The notes: generated by a model not told the origin, from the sequence alone. Shown: positions 1 through 9,258, counted from the first letter of the stretch. The stretch: 64,000 nt of DNA from Erwinia billingiae Eb661 (GCF_000196615.1 NC_014306.1:744001-808000), one strand, 5' to 3'. Numbers and translations are program-made.

Positions 1-1
1 G

Positions 2-322
2 TCGGAAGCGGTGTTCCAGGACTACCTGCGCTGTTATCAGCATCCGCAGATGGTTCATGCGGTGTGCGAAGACTATCGCGCGGCGGCGACCCTTGATTTG
101 GAGGATGACGCGGCCGACAGCGAGAACCGCATCCGCTGCCCGTTGCAGCTGTTGTGGGGTGAAAAGGGCACCGTCGGCCAGCTGTTCGACGTGCTGGCGA
201 CCTGGCGCGAGAAGGCGCTCAACGTGCAGGGCGAAGCGTTGCCCTGTGGCCATTCGCCGCAGGAAGAGATCGCGGATCTCTTTTTGCAGAAACTTCAGCC
301 CTTCCTGAAAACAGTGCTATAA
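2..322 (+). CDS. Alpha/beta hydrolase, C-terminal part (haloacetate dehalogenase-like)
   Basis: The reading frame is open from the left edge to a TAA stop, so only the last 106 residues are present and the true start lies outside the window. The pattern DYRAAATLDLE, then CPLQLLWGEKG, then LPCGHSPQEE near the end is typical of the cap and C-terminal half of alpha/beta hydrolases of the fluoroacetate/haloacetate dehalogenase type. The His in PCGH would be the catalytic His. The nucleophile and oxyanion residues are upstream and cannot be seen, so the substrate is unknown. A LysR regulator follows on the same strand after about 30 bases and may control it. Confidence 0.75.
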   Translation, partial: SEAVFQDYLRCYQHPQMVHAVCEDYRAAATLDLEDDAADSENRIRCPLQLLWGEKGTVGQLFDVLATWREKALNVQGEALPCGHSPQEEIADLFLQKLQPFLKTVL

Positions 323-353
323 AACCCTATTATTCCTTCTGTTTTTGGTGACG

Positions 354-1304
354 ATGAAAACCCCTTCCGCCGGAAAAAATCTCCGCCAGCCTGTTGAGGG
401 CTGGCCTTCCATTGACGATCTGTCGGTGTTTGTCACCGTGGCGCGCAACGGCGGTTTCGCCCGCGCGGCACAGGAGCTGGGGCTGTCGCCGTCCACCATC
501 AGCAAGCGGATTGCCATGCTGGAAAAGCAGCTGGATATCCGGCTGTTCTTCCGCAATAACCGCAGCATGCGCTTGACCGCCGAAGGGGAAATTGCGCTGG
601 AAGGAGCGATGCAAATTGTCAGCGGCGTCGGCGATTTTGTCAGCGACCTTAACGGGCTGCGCGGCGCGGTGACCGGCAATATCACCCTCAGCTGCTCGTT
701 TGGTTTTGGTCACGAATATATGGCGGATGCCCTGTCCGACCTGATGAACCTGCATAACGGGCTGAACGTGAAGCTGATGCTCAGTGACAGGGAAGTGAAT
801 CTGGTGGACGAAGGGATCGACATCGAGATCCACGTCGGCGATGAAATCAACGATCTCTATATCGCCCGGCAGCTGGCGGCTAACCGCCGGATCCTGTGCG
901 CCTCACCGGACTATCTGCGTCAGGCTGGCGTACCGACATCGCTGGATGATTTGCGACAGCATGACTGCCTGATTATTCAGGAAAGAAGCGCGGCATTCGG
1001 CAACTGGGCGCTGACCAACGGCGAGGACAGTATTGTCTGCCGGGTCAACAGTCAGCATTCGTCCAACAGCGGCAGCGTGGTGCTGGCCTGGGCGCTGCGC
1101 GGACAAGGGATTGTGCTGCGATCGGCGTGGGACGTGGCGAAGCATCTGGCCAGCGGCGAGCTGGTGCAGATCCTGCCAGCGTGGTATCAGCAGGCGAATA
1201 TCTGGGCGGTCTATACCCAACGTTCCTCCCACTCACTGCGGATTAAAACCTGTATCGATTTTCTCAGCGACTACTTTGCTCAACGGTTGCCCGCGCCGCG
1301 ATAA
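354..1304 (+). CDS. LysR-family transcriptional regulator
   Basis: A 316-residue DNA-binding regulator. The N-terminal winged helix-turn-helix (about residues 20-80) reads DLSVFVTVARNGGFARAAQELGLSPSTISKRI, the normal LysR signature. The rest is a LysR substrate-binding domain (about 100-305), including the usual RRILCASPDYL segment. The ATG at 354 was chosen. In-frame TTG (345) and GTG (348) codons just upstream would add only three residues, and no strong ribosome site decides between them. The gene follows the partial hydrolase and converges on the sugar-binding protein operon, with a hairpin between them. The ligand is not predictable. Family assignment is firm, target genes unknown. Confidence 0.9.
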   Translation: MKTPSAGKNLRQPVEGWPSIDDLSVFVTVARNGGFARAAQELGLSPSTISKRIAMLEKQLDIRLFFRNNRSMRLTAEGEIALEGAMQIVSGVGDFVSDLNGLRGAVTGNITLSCSFGFGHEYMADALSDLMNLHNGLNVKLMLSDREVNLVDEGIDIEIHVGDEINDLYIARQLAANRRILCASPDYLRQAGVPTSLDDLRQHDCLIIQERSAAFGNWALTNGEDSIVCRVNSQHSSNSGSVVLAWALRGQGIVLRSAWDVAKHLASGELVQILPAWYQQANIWAVYTQRSSHSLRIKTCIDFLSDYFAQRLPAPR

Positions 1305-1320
1305 ACGACGGTGGAAGAAC

Positions 1321-1339
1321 AGGGGAGCCAGGCTCCCCT
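1321..1339. terminator. Hairpin between convergent genes
   Basis: AGGGGAGCC and GGCTCCCCT form a 9-bp inverted repeat around one base. It lies between the stop of the LysR gene and the stop of the convergent binding-protein gene. There is no good T-run on either side, so it is only a weak bidirectional terminator candidate. Confidence 0.45.
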
Positions 1340-1344
1340 ATCGG

Positions 1345-2268
1345 TTACTTGCTGTTTTTGGTCATAAATTCGGTGTAGTTCTCAGGGGTAATGGTCTGGT
1401 ACGGGATCCAGATGGTGCTTTCAACTTTCTCACCGGCGAGCATTTTCTTCGCCGTCTGCACCGCGCCCATGCCCTGACCGGCCGCGTCCTGGAAGATGGT
1501 CAGCGACAGCTTGCCGGATTTCACAAAGCGCAGCGCATCGGGCGTGCCGTCGATGCCAGCGACCAGCACATCTTTTTTGCCCGCCTGTTGCAGCGCCATG
1601 ATCGCGCCAATCGCCATTTCGTCATTGTTGGCGGCAATCGCATCAATCTTGTCGCCGTTCAGCAACCAGCCGGAGGTGACATCCACCGCCTCGTTACGCA
1701 TCCACTGCGCGGACTGCTTCTCAACCACCTTCATATCCTTATATTTGGCGATCACCTCTTCGGTGGCCTTGGTACGCTGACGGGCTTCTTCCGCCGACAG
1801 CGCGCCCATCAAAATCGCCACGTTGCCTTTGTAGTTCATCTTTTTCGCCAGCGCTTCCATCTCCATTTTGCCGCCGAGTTCCGAGTCTGAACCGACATAG
1901 GCCATATTGGCGCTCAGCGGAATTTCCGGCTTACGGTTGACGAAAATCAACGGGATTTTGGCGCGGCTGGCGGCTTCCATCATCGGCTTCACCGCCTGGG
2001 TATCCACCGGATTGAGGATAATGGCGTCGACGCCCTGGTTAATAAAGTTCTCCACCTGCTGCACCTGCACGGCAACGTCGCCTTTGGCATCCTCGAACTG
2101 GCCATTGATCTTCTCTTTCGCCAGCTCTTTCACCATCTGGGTACGCAGGATCGACACGAAGTTAAGGTCGAAGTTGGCCAGCGCCACGCCAACGGTTTGC
2201 TCTTTTGCCTGGCTTAACGGGCTGAGGGCCAGCGTACAGACCAACAGTAACGATTGAGATAATTTCAT
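1345..2268 (-). CDS. Periplasmic sugar-binding protein (RbsB-like ABC transporter component)
   Basis: 307 residues. It starts with a Sec signal peptide (MKLSQSLLLVCTLALSPLSQA, cleavage predicted after SQA) followed by a type-1 periplasmic binding fold. Visible signatures are VEQVENF-like lid segments, GVDAIILNPVDTQAV, VGSDSELGG, AANNDEMAIGAIMAL and VAGIDGTPDALRFV, as in ribose, inositol and rhizopine binding proteins. It would deliver a sugar or polyol to an ABC importer, but no permease or ATPase gene lies nearby. It is the second gene of a minus-strand operon, 52 bases after the TIM-barrel isomerase. The substrate is unknown; a cyclic polyol or sugar is a guess from the family. Confidence 0.87.
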   Translation of the reverse strand: MKLSQSLLLVCTLALSPLSQAKEQTVGVALANFDLNFVSILRTQMVKELAKEKINGQFEDAKGDVAVQVQQVENFINQGVDAIILNPVDTQAVKPMMEAASRAKIPLIFVNRKPEIPLSANMAYVGSDSELGGKMEMEALAKKMNYKGNVAILMGALSAEEARQRTKATEEVIAKYKDMKVVEKQSAQWMRNEAVDVTSGWLLNGDKIDAIAANNDEMAIGAIMALQQAGKKDVLVAGIDGTPDALRFVKSGKLSLTIFQDAAGQGMGAVQTAKKMLAGEKVESTIWIPYQTITPENYTEFMTKNSK

Positions 2269-2320
2269 AGCGATTCTTCCTGTAGGGTTTTTCCCCTTGT
2301 TGGGGATATTTTGTTATGGG

Positions 2321-3100
2321 TTACAACATAAACTGCTCTTTGAAACGCATCAGGGCGGTCTCGCTGTCGCCTGATGCCCAGCCTTCCATCGCCACCACGC
2401 CCTGGTAGTTCATCGCCCGCAGGGCATTGGCAATGGCGCGGTAGTTGATCTCTCCGGTGCCCGGTTCCTGACGACCGGGAACGTCGGCGACCTGAATTTC
2501 GCCAATCGCGCTGCCGGCTCTTTTCACCAGCTCAATCAGGTTTCCTTCGCCGATCTGCGCGTGATACAGGTCGAGGTTGATGCGCAGATGCGGGCTGTTG
2601 ACCGCCTCGACCAGTGCCAGCACCTCACTGGCTTTGGCGAACGGCGTGCCGGGATGATCGACGGCGGTATTCAGGTTTTCCAGGGTGAACACCTTGCCTG
2701 CGCGTTCCGCCATCGCCGCCAGTTTTTCCAGCGTGCTGGCGGCCTTCAGCCACATCGCGCCGGTCACCACCTCCACCGGCTTCACCGGCAGGCCTTTGTC
2801 ATCCAGCCCGGTGCCGTGCAGGTTGAGCGACGGACAGCCGAGCTGCTCAGCCACGCCCAGCGACACTTCCGCGCTGGCCAGCAGGCTGGCAATCTCACGG
2901 TCATCGGTGAAATTGCCGGACAGGTAGCCGGTCATCGAGGTAAAGCGCGCGCCGGTGGCCGCCAGCGCCGGAATATCTTTGTTCTGCCAGTTCCAGAGTT
3001 CCACGCCAAAGCCCAACTGGTGGATCCGTTTCACGCGCTCGATAAACGGCAATTCCAGGAAAACCATTTCAGCGCACACTGAAAGAGTGAAAAGGGTCAT
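2321..3100 (-). CDS. TIM-barrel sugar isomerase/epimerase (hydroxypyruvate isomerase-like)
   Basis: 259 residues of the xylose-isomerase-like TIM-barrel family. Metal-binding acids typical of the fold are visible in FTLENLN (about residue 141), RINLDLYHAQIGEGNL, GEIQVADVPGRQEPGTGEINY and the closing VAMEGWASGD. The IQVADVPGRQEPGTGEIN segment is characteristic of the Hyi/hydroxypyruvate isomerase branch. It probably interconverts an aldose and ketose, or a small hydroxy-oxo acid, in the cytoplasm. A strong ribosome site (AGGAAGG) precedes the ATG. It is the first gene of an operon with the binding protein, divergent from a sigma-54 activator, and a -24/-12 promoter lies upstream. Exact substrate unknown. 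Confidence 0.82.
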   Translation of the reverse strand: MTLFTLSVCAEMVFLELPFIERVKRIHQLGFGVELWNWQNKDIPALAATGARFTSMTGYLSGNFTDDREIASLLASAEVSLGVAEQLGCPSLNLHGTGLDDKGLPVKPVEVVTGAMWLKAASTLEKLAAMAERAGKVFTLENLNTAVDHPGTPFAKASEVLALVEAVNSPHLRINLDLYHAQIGEGNLIELVKRAGSAIGEIQVADVPGRQEPGTGEINYRAIANALRAMNYQGVVAMEGWASGDSETALMRFKEQFML

Positions 3101-3163
3101 GTCCTTCCTCCGAAGTCATTTGTTCAATTGGCCAGCCGCAGGGATGCAGGCTAATCACTAATA

Positions 3164-3179
3164 AGCAAATGTTATGCCA
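3164..3179 (-). promoter_or_regulatory. Sigma-54 (-24/-12) promoter for the isomerase operon
   Basis: On the minus strand the sequence is TGGCATAACATTTGCT. It matches the sigma-54 consensus TGGCAC-N5-TTGCT, with the invariant GG and GC dinucleotides at the correct spacing. The predicted start is near 3153, giving a leader of about 53 bases. The divergent neighbour is a sigma-54 activator, which supports the call. Confidence 0.7.
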
Positions 3180-3240
3180 GTGGCAAAACCCGCAGATTAG
3201 CGGCCTGTCAGTCGGCGTTCGATCACAAAGTGAACACAAA

Positions 3241-3267
3241 ATCGACATGTAAACTCAACATGTCGAT
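3241..3267. promoter_or_regulatory. Perfect inverted repeat, likely activator binding site
   Basis: ATCGACATGT and ACATGTCGAT are exact reverse complements separated by 7 bases. The centre lies about 100 bases upstream of the predicted sigma-54 start and 46 bases before the activator's own ATG. That is the usual place for an enhancer-type site, and it could also mediate autoregulation. Confidence 0.6.
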
Positions 3268-3299
3268 AAAATGGACATTCCAGAAAGGGGGAGAACAAA

Positions 3300-5255
3300 A
3301 TGCATATACCTGTTTTGGCGGGCGCGATAGTGGAAGAGTGCGAAGGTAAACTCAGTCTGCCGCAAGGGGCAGAAGCCAGCCGCTGGGATGCCCAGTTTGA
3401 GCTGGCCTGGCGGGCGTTTGTAGCCGGGCAGGAGCCCTCTTTTCTGCGTCCGCAGATCCGCGCATCCTGGCAGGCCAGCCGCGACGCCGGTATCGATCCC
3501 GGTGCCATCAACTACGTTTTCCCTGCCGAGGCGGAACTGAAGGCGATTCTGGAAAACCATGCGGAGCTGATCGAAGTGGCGGACAGCATTATGCAAAGCC
3601 TGCTGGCCTATAACCCGGACGGGCACATCAATCTGACCGATGCCAACGGCGTGACCTTATGTTACTGCGGGCTGGATTTAACGCCGGTCGGCAGCATTCT
3701 GCGCGAGTCGGTGATGGGCACCAACTGCACCGGACGCTGCCTTAACGAACAGCGGCTGGTCTACGTGCTGAATGGCGAGAACTGGAAACAGGCGCTGCGT
3801 CAGCGGCACCGGCAGTGTGCCGCCGCGCCGGTGCGCAATGCGGAAGGGCGGATGATTGGCGTGCTGACCCTGACCGCCAGCCAGGACAATTTCCACTATC
3901 ACACCCTCGGCACGGTGCAGGCCGCGGCCGAAGCCATTGGCCGCCAGCTGGTACTGCGCAGCCTGCTGGCCGAACAGCGCTCCATTCTGGAAACGCTGAA
4001 CGAAGGGGTGATCGTCACCGACGCGCGCGGCATCATCAAAACCATTAACCGCTACGCCCGGCAAATTTTCCACGGCATGATGCTGACCGGAAAATCGGTC
4101 GACAGCGCGTTAAACCCGGAGGGCGTGACGCTCACCGGCATCACCTTCTGCAACGACCGCGAAGTGGTGTTTCAGCCGCAGGATCGGCCGCGCGTCTCCT
4201 GCCTGGTGTCGGTGATGCCGGCGCCGGACGGTGGGCGGATCGTCTCGCTGCGCGATAATCAGCGCATCCGGGCGATCACCCGCCAGGTGATGGGCATCGG
4301 TGCCAGCTACACCTTTGAGATGATCTGCGGACGTTCCACCGCGCTATCGGAAGTGCTCGATAAAGCGCGCACCAGCAGCCGCAGCGACAGTACGGTACTG
4401 CTGACCGGCGAGAGCGGCACCGGCAAGGAGCTGTTCGCGCAGGCAATCCACAACGGCAGCGCGCGCCACGGCGGGCCGTTTATTGCGGTCAACTGTGGCG
4501 CCTTACCGCGCGATCTGGTGCAAAGCGAACTGTTTGGCTACGTCGACGGCGCGTTTACCGGCTCGCGACGCGGCGGGGCGGCAGGCAAGTTTGAGCTGGC
4601 CGACGGCGGTACGCTGTTCCTCGATGAAATCGGCGATATGCCGCTGGAAGCGCAAACCAGCCTGCTGCGCGTGTTGCAGGAGGCGGAAGTGATGCGCATC
4701 GGCGCGCAGCGTCCGGTGAAGGTCAACGTCAGGATTATTGCCGCCACCAACTGCGATCTGCAACGGGCGATCGAAACGGGCGCCTTCAGGCGCGATCTGT
4801 TTTACCGTCTGAACGTGATCTCTCTGCGCATCCCGGCGCTGCGCGAGCGGACCGGCGACGTGCCGCAGCTGGTGGAGTGGTTTAGCGAGAAAATGTGTAC
4901 CCGACTGAAGAAAGCCAGCATGCAGTTTACCCCGGCGGCGATGGCCGCGCTGGAGCAGTATCCGTGGCCGGGTAACGTGCGGGAACTGGAGAATATTGTC
5001 GAGCGGGCGATTAACCTCAGCGACAAGCTGCTGATTGATGCCGGGGATCTGCCGGAAGAGATCGCCACCGAAGAGCGGCCGAAATCCGGCGACTCGCAGC
5101 GGCTGGACAGCCACGAGCGGGCGCATATCGTCACCATGTTGGCGTCGCTCAACGGCAATCTGCGTAAAACGGCGCAGAAGATGGGGGTCTCCCGCGCCGG
5201 GTTATACAACAAGCTGAAGAAGCACGGTATCAGTGTGGATGAGTTTCGCGGCTGA
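3300..5255 (+). CDS. Sigma-54-dependent transcriptional activator (AcoR/DhaR type)
   Basis: 651 residues. Domain order: a GAF-like sensory domain (about 60-200), a PAS-like segment (about 205-310, LNEGVIVTDARGIIKTINRYA), an AAA+ sigma-54 activation domain (about 340-570) and a Fis-type helix-turn-helix at the end (about 619-645). Key motifs are Walker A GESGTGKE (about residue 369), the sigma-54-contacting loop GAFTGS (about 417), Walker B GGTLFLDEIGD and the arginine-finger region FRRDLFYRLN. It lacks a receiver domain, so it senses a small molecule through GAF/PAS as AcoR and DhaR do. The strong site AAGGGGGAG precedes the ATG. It is divergent from, and probably activates, the isomerase/binding-protein operon. 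The last 26 bases overlap the NRPS gene tail to tail. Confidence 0.93.
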   Translation: MHIPVLAGAIVEECEGKLSLPQGAEASRWDAQFELAWRAFVAGQEPSFLRPQIRASWQASRDAGIDPGAINYVFPAEAELKAILENHAELIEVADSIMQSLLAYNPDGHINLTDANGVTLCYCGLDLTPVGSILRESVMGTNCTGRCLNEQRLVYVLNGENWKQALRQRHRQCAAAPVRNAEGRMIGVLTLTASQDNFHYHTLGTVQAAAEAIGRQLVLRSLLAEQRSILETLNEGVIVTDARGIIKTINRYARQIFHGMMLTGKSVDSALNPEGVTLTGITFCNDREVVFQPQDRPRVSCLVSVMPAPDGGRIVSLRDNQRIRAITRQVMGIGASYTFEMICGRSTALSEVLDKARTSSRSDSTVLLTGESGTGKELFAQAIHNGSARHGGPFIAVNCGALPRDLVQSELFGYVDGAFTGSRRGGAAGKFELADGGTLFLDEIGDMPLEAQTSLLRVLQEAEVMRIGAQRPVKVNVRIIAATNCDLQRAIETGAFRRDLFYRLNVISLRIPALRERTGDVPQLVEWFSEKMCTRLKKASMQFTPAAMAALEQYPWPGNVRELENIVERAINLSDKLLIDAGDLPEEIATEERPKSGDSQRLDSHERAHIVTMLASLNGNLRKTAQKMGVSRAGLYNKLKKHGISVDEFRG

Positions 5256-8200
5256 CGCCGACAGCGGATAACGCGGCGGCAATCTCCTGATGACAAAGGA
5301 TAATCGAATGGTGATTGGCCGCCAGCGGCACGATTCTCAGCGAGGAACAAAGCGCGCCGACGCCGTTATCCTTAATTGCCAGCAGCTCATTGCCTTCCGC
5401 GGTGCCGCTGTCGCTTAAATCGAAAAACTGCATCGCTTTCAGCAAGGTCACCTGGGTGTGACGCAATGGCGAACTGACCGCCTGATTATTGATGCTCAAC
5501 TCGGTCTCTTCCGCCTGAATCGCGCGTTTTGCCGCATCGCCTTCCAGCCCAATCGCCTTCAGCAGCGACGCCAACATGCCGGGCGCGACCCGTTGTTGCA
5601 CCTCGGTTTGATACAGCGAGTCCAGCAGGCAAACCTGCAGCTGGGTATAGCCCCGCTGTTCAAGCTGTGCGGCGATTTCCAGTGCGATCACCCCGCCGAG
5701 CGACCAGCCCAGCAGCCGCACCGGCCGGTCGGTCGGCAGGCCCCATTGCAGCATATGCTGCAGATAGTAGCTGGCTAACGCCGCCAGCGTCGGAATGTGC
5801 GGACGGTTGTGCAGGTTGTAGTTGTTGATCCCCAGCACGTTGAATTTTCCGCTCAGGCTGTCCGCCAGATCCTGATAGATCTCGCAGCCGACCACCGCCG
5901 GATGGATCATCCACAGATCGTCACCTTGCGTGGCGGCATTTAACGGCTGGATCAGATCAAAGGTTTGCTGCGGGCGATTCAGCTGCTTAAGCAGATTGGC
6001 CAGCGGTGCAGGCGTGTCGACCCACTGCGGGCTCTGTGCCGTCGCAGGCTGGCTGAGGGCTTCAGCCTGCTGACGCAGTTTGGGATGGGCAAACAGCGTC
6101 TTCATTTCCACCTCAATCCCCCGCTTTCTCAGCCGCATCATCAGCTGAATCGCATGCAGCGAGTGGCCGCCGAGGGCAAAAAAGTCGTCATCGCGACCGA
6201 CAGGCGAGACGCCCAGCAGATCGCTCCAGCAGGCCGCTAACAGCCGTTCCTGCGCGGTGGCCGGCGGCGTAAAGGCAGGCAGCGCGTCGGCGGCAGGCAT
6301 CGGCAGCGCTTTTCGGTCCAGCTTACCGTTCGGCGACAGCGGCAGGGCATCCACCCTGACGAAGCTGGCCGGGATCATAAACTCCTGCAGCGATTGCCCG
6401 ATCTGCTGGCGCAGGCTGTCCGCCAGCTGCGGATCGGGCCGCGCGACCACCCAGGCAATCAGCCTTTTATCGCCGTCGTCATCCTCGCAGGCCAGCACCA
6501 CGCAATCCTCCACCTGCGGGCAGGCGACAATCTGCTGCTCGATTTCGCCCAGCTCGATGCGCAGGCCGTGGATTTTGACCTGGAAGTCATTGCGGCCCAG
6601 ATACTCAATGTTGCCATCCTCCCGCCAGCGCGCCAGATCGCCGGTTTTATACAGCCGCGCATCCGGCTGAGCGCTCAGCGGATCGGCGATAAAGCGCTGC
6701 TGGCTCAGTTCTTCGCGGTTCAGGTAGCCGCGCGCCACCTGCACGCCGCCAATGTGCAGCTCGCCGCTGATGCCCGGCGGCAGAAGCTGCAGGTTGGCAT
6801 CGAGGATATACAGCTGGGTATTCGCTACCGGTCGGCCAATCGGCACGCTGCTGCCGATTTCGCCCGGTTTGCAGTGCCAGTACGAGACGTCGACCGCCGC
6901 TTCGGTCGGGCCATACAGATTGTGCAGCTCCACGGCGGGCAGCTGCTGATGGCAGCGCTCGACGGCGGTCAGCGGCAGGGCTTCACCGCTACAGAACAGC
7001 CGACGCAGGCTGCGACAGTGCGCCATCTCGCCGTGGCGCAAAAACAGTTGCAGCATCGACGGGACAAAATGCAGCGTGGTGATCTGCTGCTGCTGAATAA
7101 AGTCGCTCAGGTAGCCGGGATCCTGATGGCCGCCCGGTTTGGCCATCGCCAGCCGTGCGCCGACCATCAGCGGCCAGAAGAACTCCCAGACCGAGACGTC
7201 AAAACTGAACGGCGTTTTTTGCAGCACGCGATCCTGCGCGGTCAGCGGGTAGGCGTCCTGCATCCACTGCAGCCGGTTCATTACCGCCAGATGCTCGTTC
7301 ATCACCCCTTTGGGTTTGCCGGTCGAGCCGGAGGTGTAGATCACATAGGCCAGCGATCGTTGCGGATCGTCGGCCAGCGCCGGCAGATTGCCGGTCGATC
7401 CCGCCTGCCAGCGCGGTCGGTCATTCCGCAGATGCACCAGCGGCAGGCTGGCGATCGGTTGCAGCGCCCGGGCGCCGACATCATCCACCAGCACCTGCTT
7501 CGCGCCGCAGTCGCTCAGCATATGTTGCAGGCGATCCTGCGGGTAATCCGGATCTAACGGCACATAGGCGGCACCGGCCTTGAGGATCGCCAGCAGGGCG
7601 ATCACCATGTCGGCGCTGCGGCTGACGCACAGCGCAATGCGATCGTCCGGTTGGATCCCGCCCGAGCGCAGCCAGTGCGCCAGCCGGTTCGCCTCGGCAT
7701 TCAGCGTGGCGTAAGTCATCTCCGCCACGCCACTCAGCGCCACCGCGTCTGGGGTTTTGCTGACCTGCTGCTCAAACCAGCGGTGGATCCCTTCCGGCAG
7801 TGGCCAGTCGGCGGCGGTGTCGTTCCACAGGTTGAGGATCACGTGCTGTTCGTCGGGCAGCAGCAGCGGCAGTAACGCCATCGGCTGTTCGGGCGGCGCG
7901 TCGAGGATCGCATTCAGCAGGTGCAGCAGGCGATCGGCAATCTTGCCGGCTTCCTGCTCGCTGAACCAGGCCTGATTGACGTTGCATTCCAGCACCGGAT
8001 CGTCGCCAGGATGATAATGGCGCAGGTACACCGCCACCGGCATCTGCTCAAAGCCGTGATGCAGGGCTTCCACTTTTAGCGGCGTGCCGTTCAGCTCAAT
8101 ATCGGTCGGGAAGGTTTCCAGCGAGAAGCTCATATCGTACAGCTGGCGGCGTCCCTGCTGGCTGAGGCGCAGATGGCGGTTCAGCTCGGCCACCGGGAAA

Positions 8201-9177
8201 CGCTGGTGGCGATAGCTGCGGCGCAGCTCGGCGGAGACCTGCCGGATCAGCGAAGAAAACGGCTGGGCGGTGTCAATCTGCAGGCGGACGGGCAGCATCG
8301 CCGAGAACATCCCCAGCGTCTGCTTATGCCGCGCCCCGCTGCGATTGTGCACCGGCACGCCGAGGGTAAAGTCTTCCGTTTGCCACTGCCGGGCAAACCA
8401 GCACGCCATCAGCGCGCTAAAGAAATGCATCGGCGACGCGCCATAGCGTCCGGCAAACGCCGTCAGCTGCTGATAGCGCGCCTGCGGCAGCGTGCGCAGG
8501 ATTTGCGTGCTCGGCCAGGCTTCGCTGGCGGCAAATCCATTGCGCCTTTCCAGCAGCGACGCCGGGGCATCGGCAAAGCGCGAAAGCCAGTACGCGCGAT
8601 CCCGTGGGTAACGGCTGGAGGCGAGATAGTCGCGGTCCTGGCCAATAAAATCGGTATATCCCGCGCAGGCGTCCGTCACGGCGAGTGCCTGTCCCAGCAA
8701 CAGCGATTTATAACGATCGATAATCATCCGGCCTAATAACGACACCGAGGTGCCGTCGGCAATAATATGGTGAGCATTAACTAACCATAAAGAGGTGGTG
8801 GCATTCACTTTCACTAAAGACGATCGCCAGAGTAATTCACCGTACAATTTGAAAGGCTGAATAAGACGGGCGTTTAATAATTCCCGTGCGGTGTGTACCG
8901 GCTGTAATTCCCTGCTGACATCGTGGCATTCGAGAATGAATTCTCTTTTATGGACGGTCGTCTGATTAATTCCCTCTTCACCTTCCGTCAATTTTATTTT
9001 TAACGCGTCATGCTGCTGTAATACCAGATTAATTGCCCGGTGCAGCAGGGAGGTGTCCAGCGGACTGTCGATGCGCCACAGCCCGCCCACGTTGTAGCAG
9101 GGCGTATCGGGCGTCAGTGCCTGGTCCAGCCAGACGGCTTGCTGTGAGGACGTTAACGGATAAATAGACAAGCGCAT
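5230..9177 (-). CDS. Single-module non-ribosomal peptide synthetase (C-A-T-TE), serine-type, EntF-like
   Basis: 1315 residues, close to the length of EntF. Condensation domain: HHIIADG at 136-142. Adenylation domain: YTSGSTGKPKG (about 610), FDVSVWE (about 657), HFVPSML, FCSGEALP, NLYGPTEAAVD. Thiolation domain: LGGHSL around residue 1004, with Ser as the phosphopantetheine site. Thioesterase: GWSLGG (about 1158) and a late NHH. The ten specificity residues read off these motifs are D-V-W-H-F-S-L-V-D-K, the EntF serine code. No other siderophore or peptide gene is in the window, so the product and the acyl partner are unknown. The ribosome site GGAGG abuts the ATG, whereas the TTG at codon 3 has ideal 7-base spacing, so either may be the start. 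A Fur-like box and a TATAAT lie upstream. Confidence 0.93.
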   Translation of the reverse strand: MRLSIYPLTSSQQAVWLDQALTPDTPCYNVGGLWRIDSPLDTSLLHRAINLVLQQHDALKIKLTEGEEGINQTTVHKREFILECHDVSRELQPVHTARELLNARLIQPFKLYGELLWRSSLVKVNATTSLWLVNAHHIIADGTSVSLLGRMIIDRYKSLLLGQALAVTDACAGYTDFIGQDRDYLASSRYPRDRAYWLSRFADAPASLLERRNGFAASEAWPSTQILRTLPQARYQQLTAFAGRYGASPMHFFSALMACWFARQWQTEDFTLGVPVHNRSGARHKQTLGMFSAMLPVRLQIDTAQPFSSLIRQVSAELRRSYRHQRFPVAELNRHLRLSQQGRRQLYDMSFSLETFPTDIELNGTPLKVEALHHGFEQMPVAVYLRHYHPGDDPVLECNVNQAWFSEQEAGKIADRLLHLLNAILDAPPEQPMALLPLLLPDEQHVILNLWNDTAADWPLPEGIHRWFEQQVSKTPDAVALSGVAEMTYATLNAEANRLAHWLRSGGIQPDDRIALCVSRSADMVIALLAILKAGAAYVPLDPDYPQDRLQHMLSDCGAKQVLVDDVGARALQPIASLPLVHLRNDRPRWQAGSTGNLPALADDPQRSLAYVIYTSGSTGKPKGVMNEHLAVMNRLQWMQDAYPLTAQDRVLQKTPFSFDVSVWEFFWPLMVGARLAMAKPGGHQDPGYLSDFIQQQQITTLHFVPSMLQLFLRHGEMAHCRSLRRLFCSGEALPLTAVERCHQQLPAVELHNLYGPTEAAVDVSYWHCKPGEIGSSVPIGRPVANTQLYILDANLQLLPPGISGELHIGGVQVARGYLNREELSQQRFIADPLSAQPDARLYKTGDLARWREDGNIEYLGRNDFQVKIHGLRIELGEIEQQIVACPQVEDCVVLACEDDDGDKRLIAWVVARPDPQLADSLRQQIGQSLQEFMIPASFVRVDALPLSPNGKLDRKALPMPAADALPAFTPPATAQERLLAACWSDLLGVSPVGRDDDFFALGGHSLHAIQLMMRLRKRGIEVEMKTLFAHPKLRQQAEALSQPATAQSPQWVDTPAPLANLLKQLNRPQQTFDLIQPLNAATQGDDLWMIHPAVVGCEIYQDLADSLSGKFNVLGINNYNLHNRPHIPTLAALASYYLQHMLQWGLPTDRPVRLLGWSLGGVIALEIAAQLEQRGYTQLQVCLLDSLYQTEVQQRVAPGMLASLLKAIGLEGDAAKRAIQAEETELSINNQAVSSPLRHTQVTLLKAMQFFDLSDSGTAEGNELLAIKDNGVGALCSSLRIVPLAANHHSIILCHQEIAAALSAVGVSRETHPH

Positions 9178-9258
9178 ACCTCCGGTTAAGGAAAGTCAAA
9201 ATAGGGAAAGCATTCTCAGCAAGGATTGTATAGGAAGATTTCAAAAATATGATACGGA

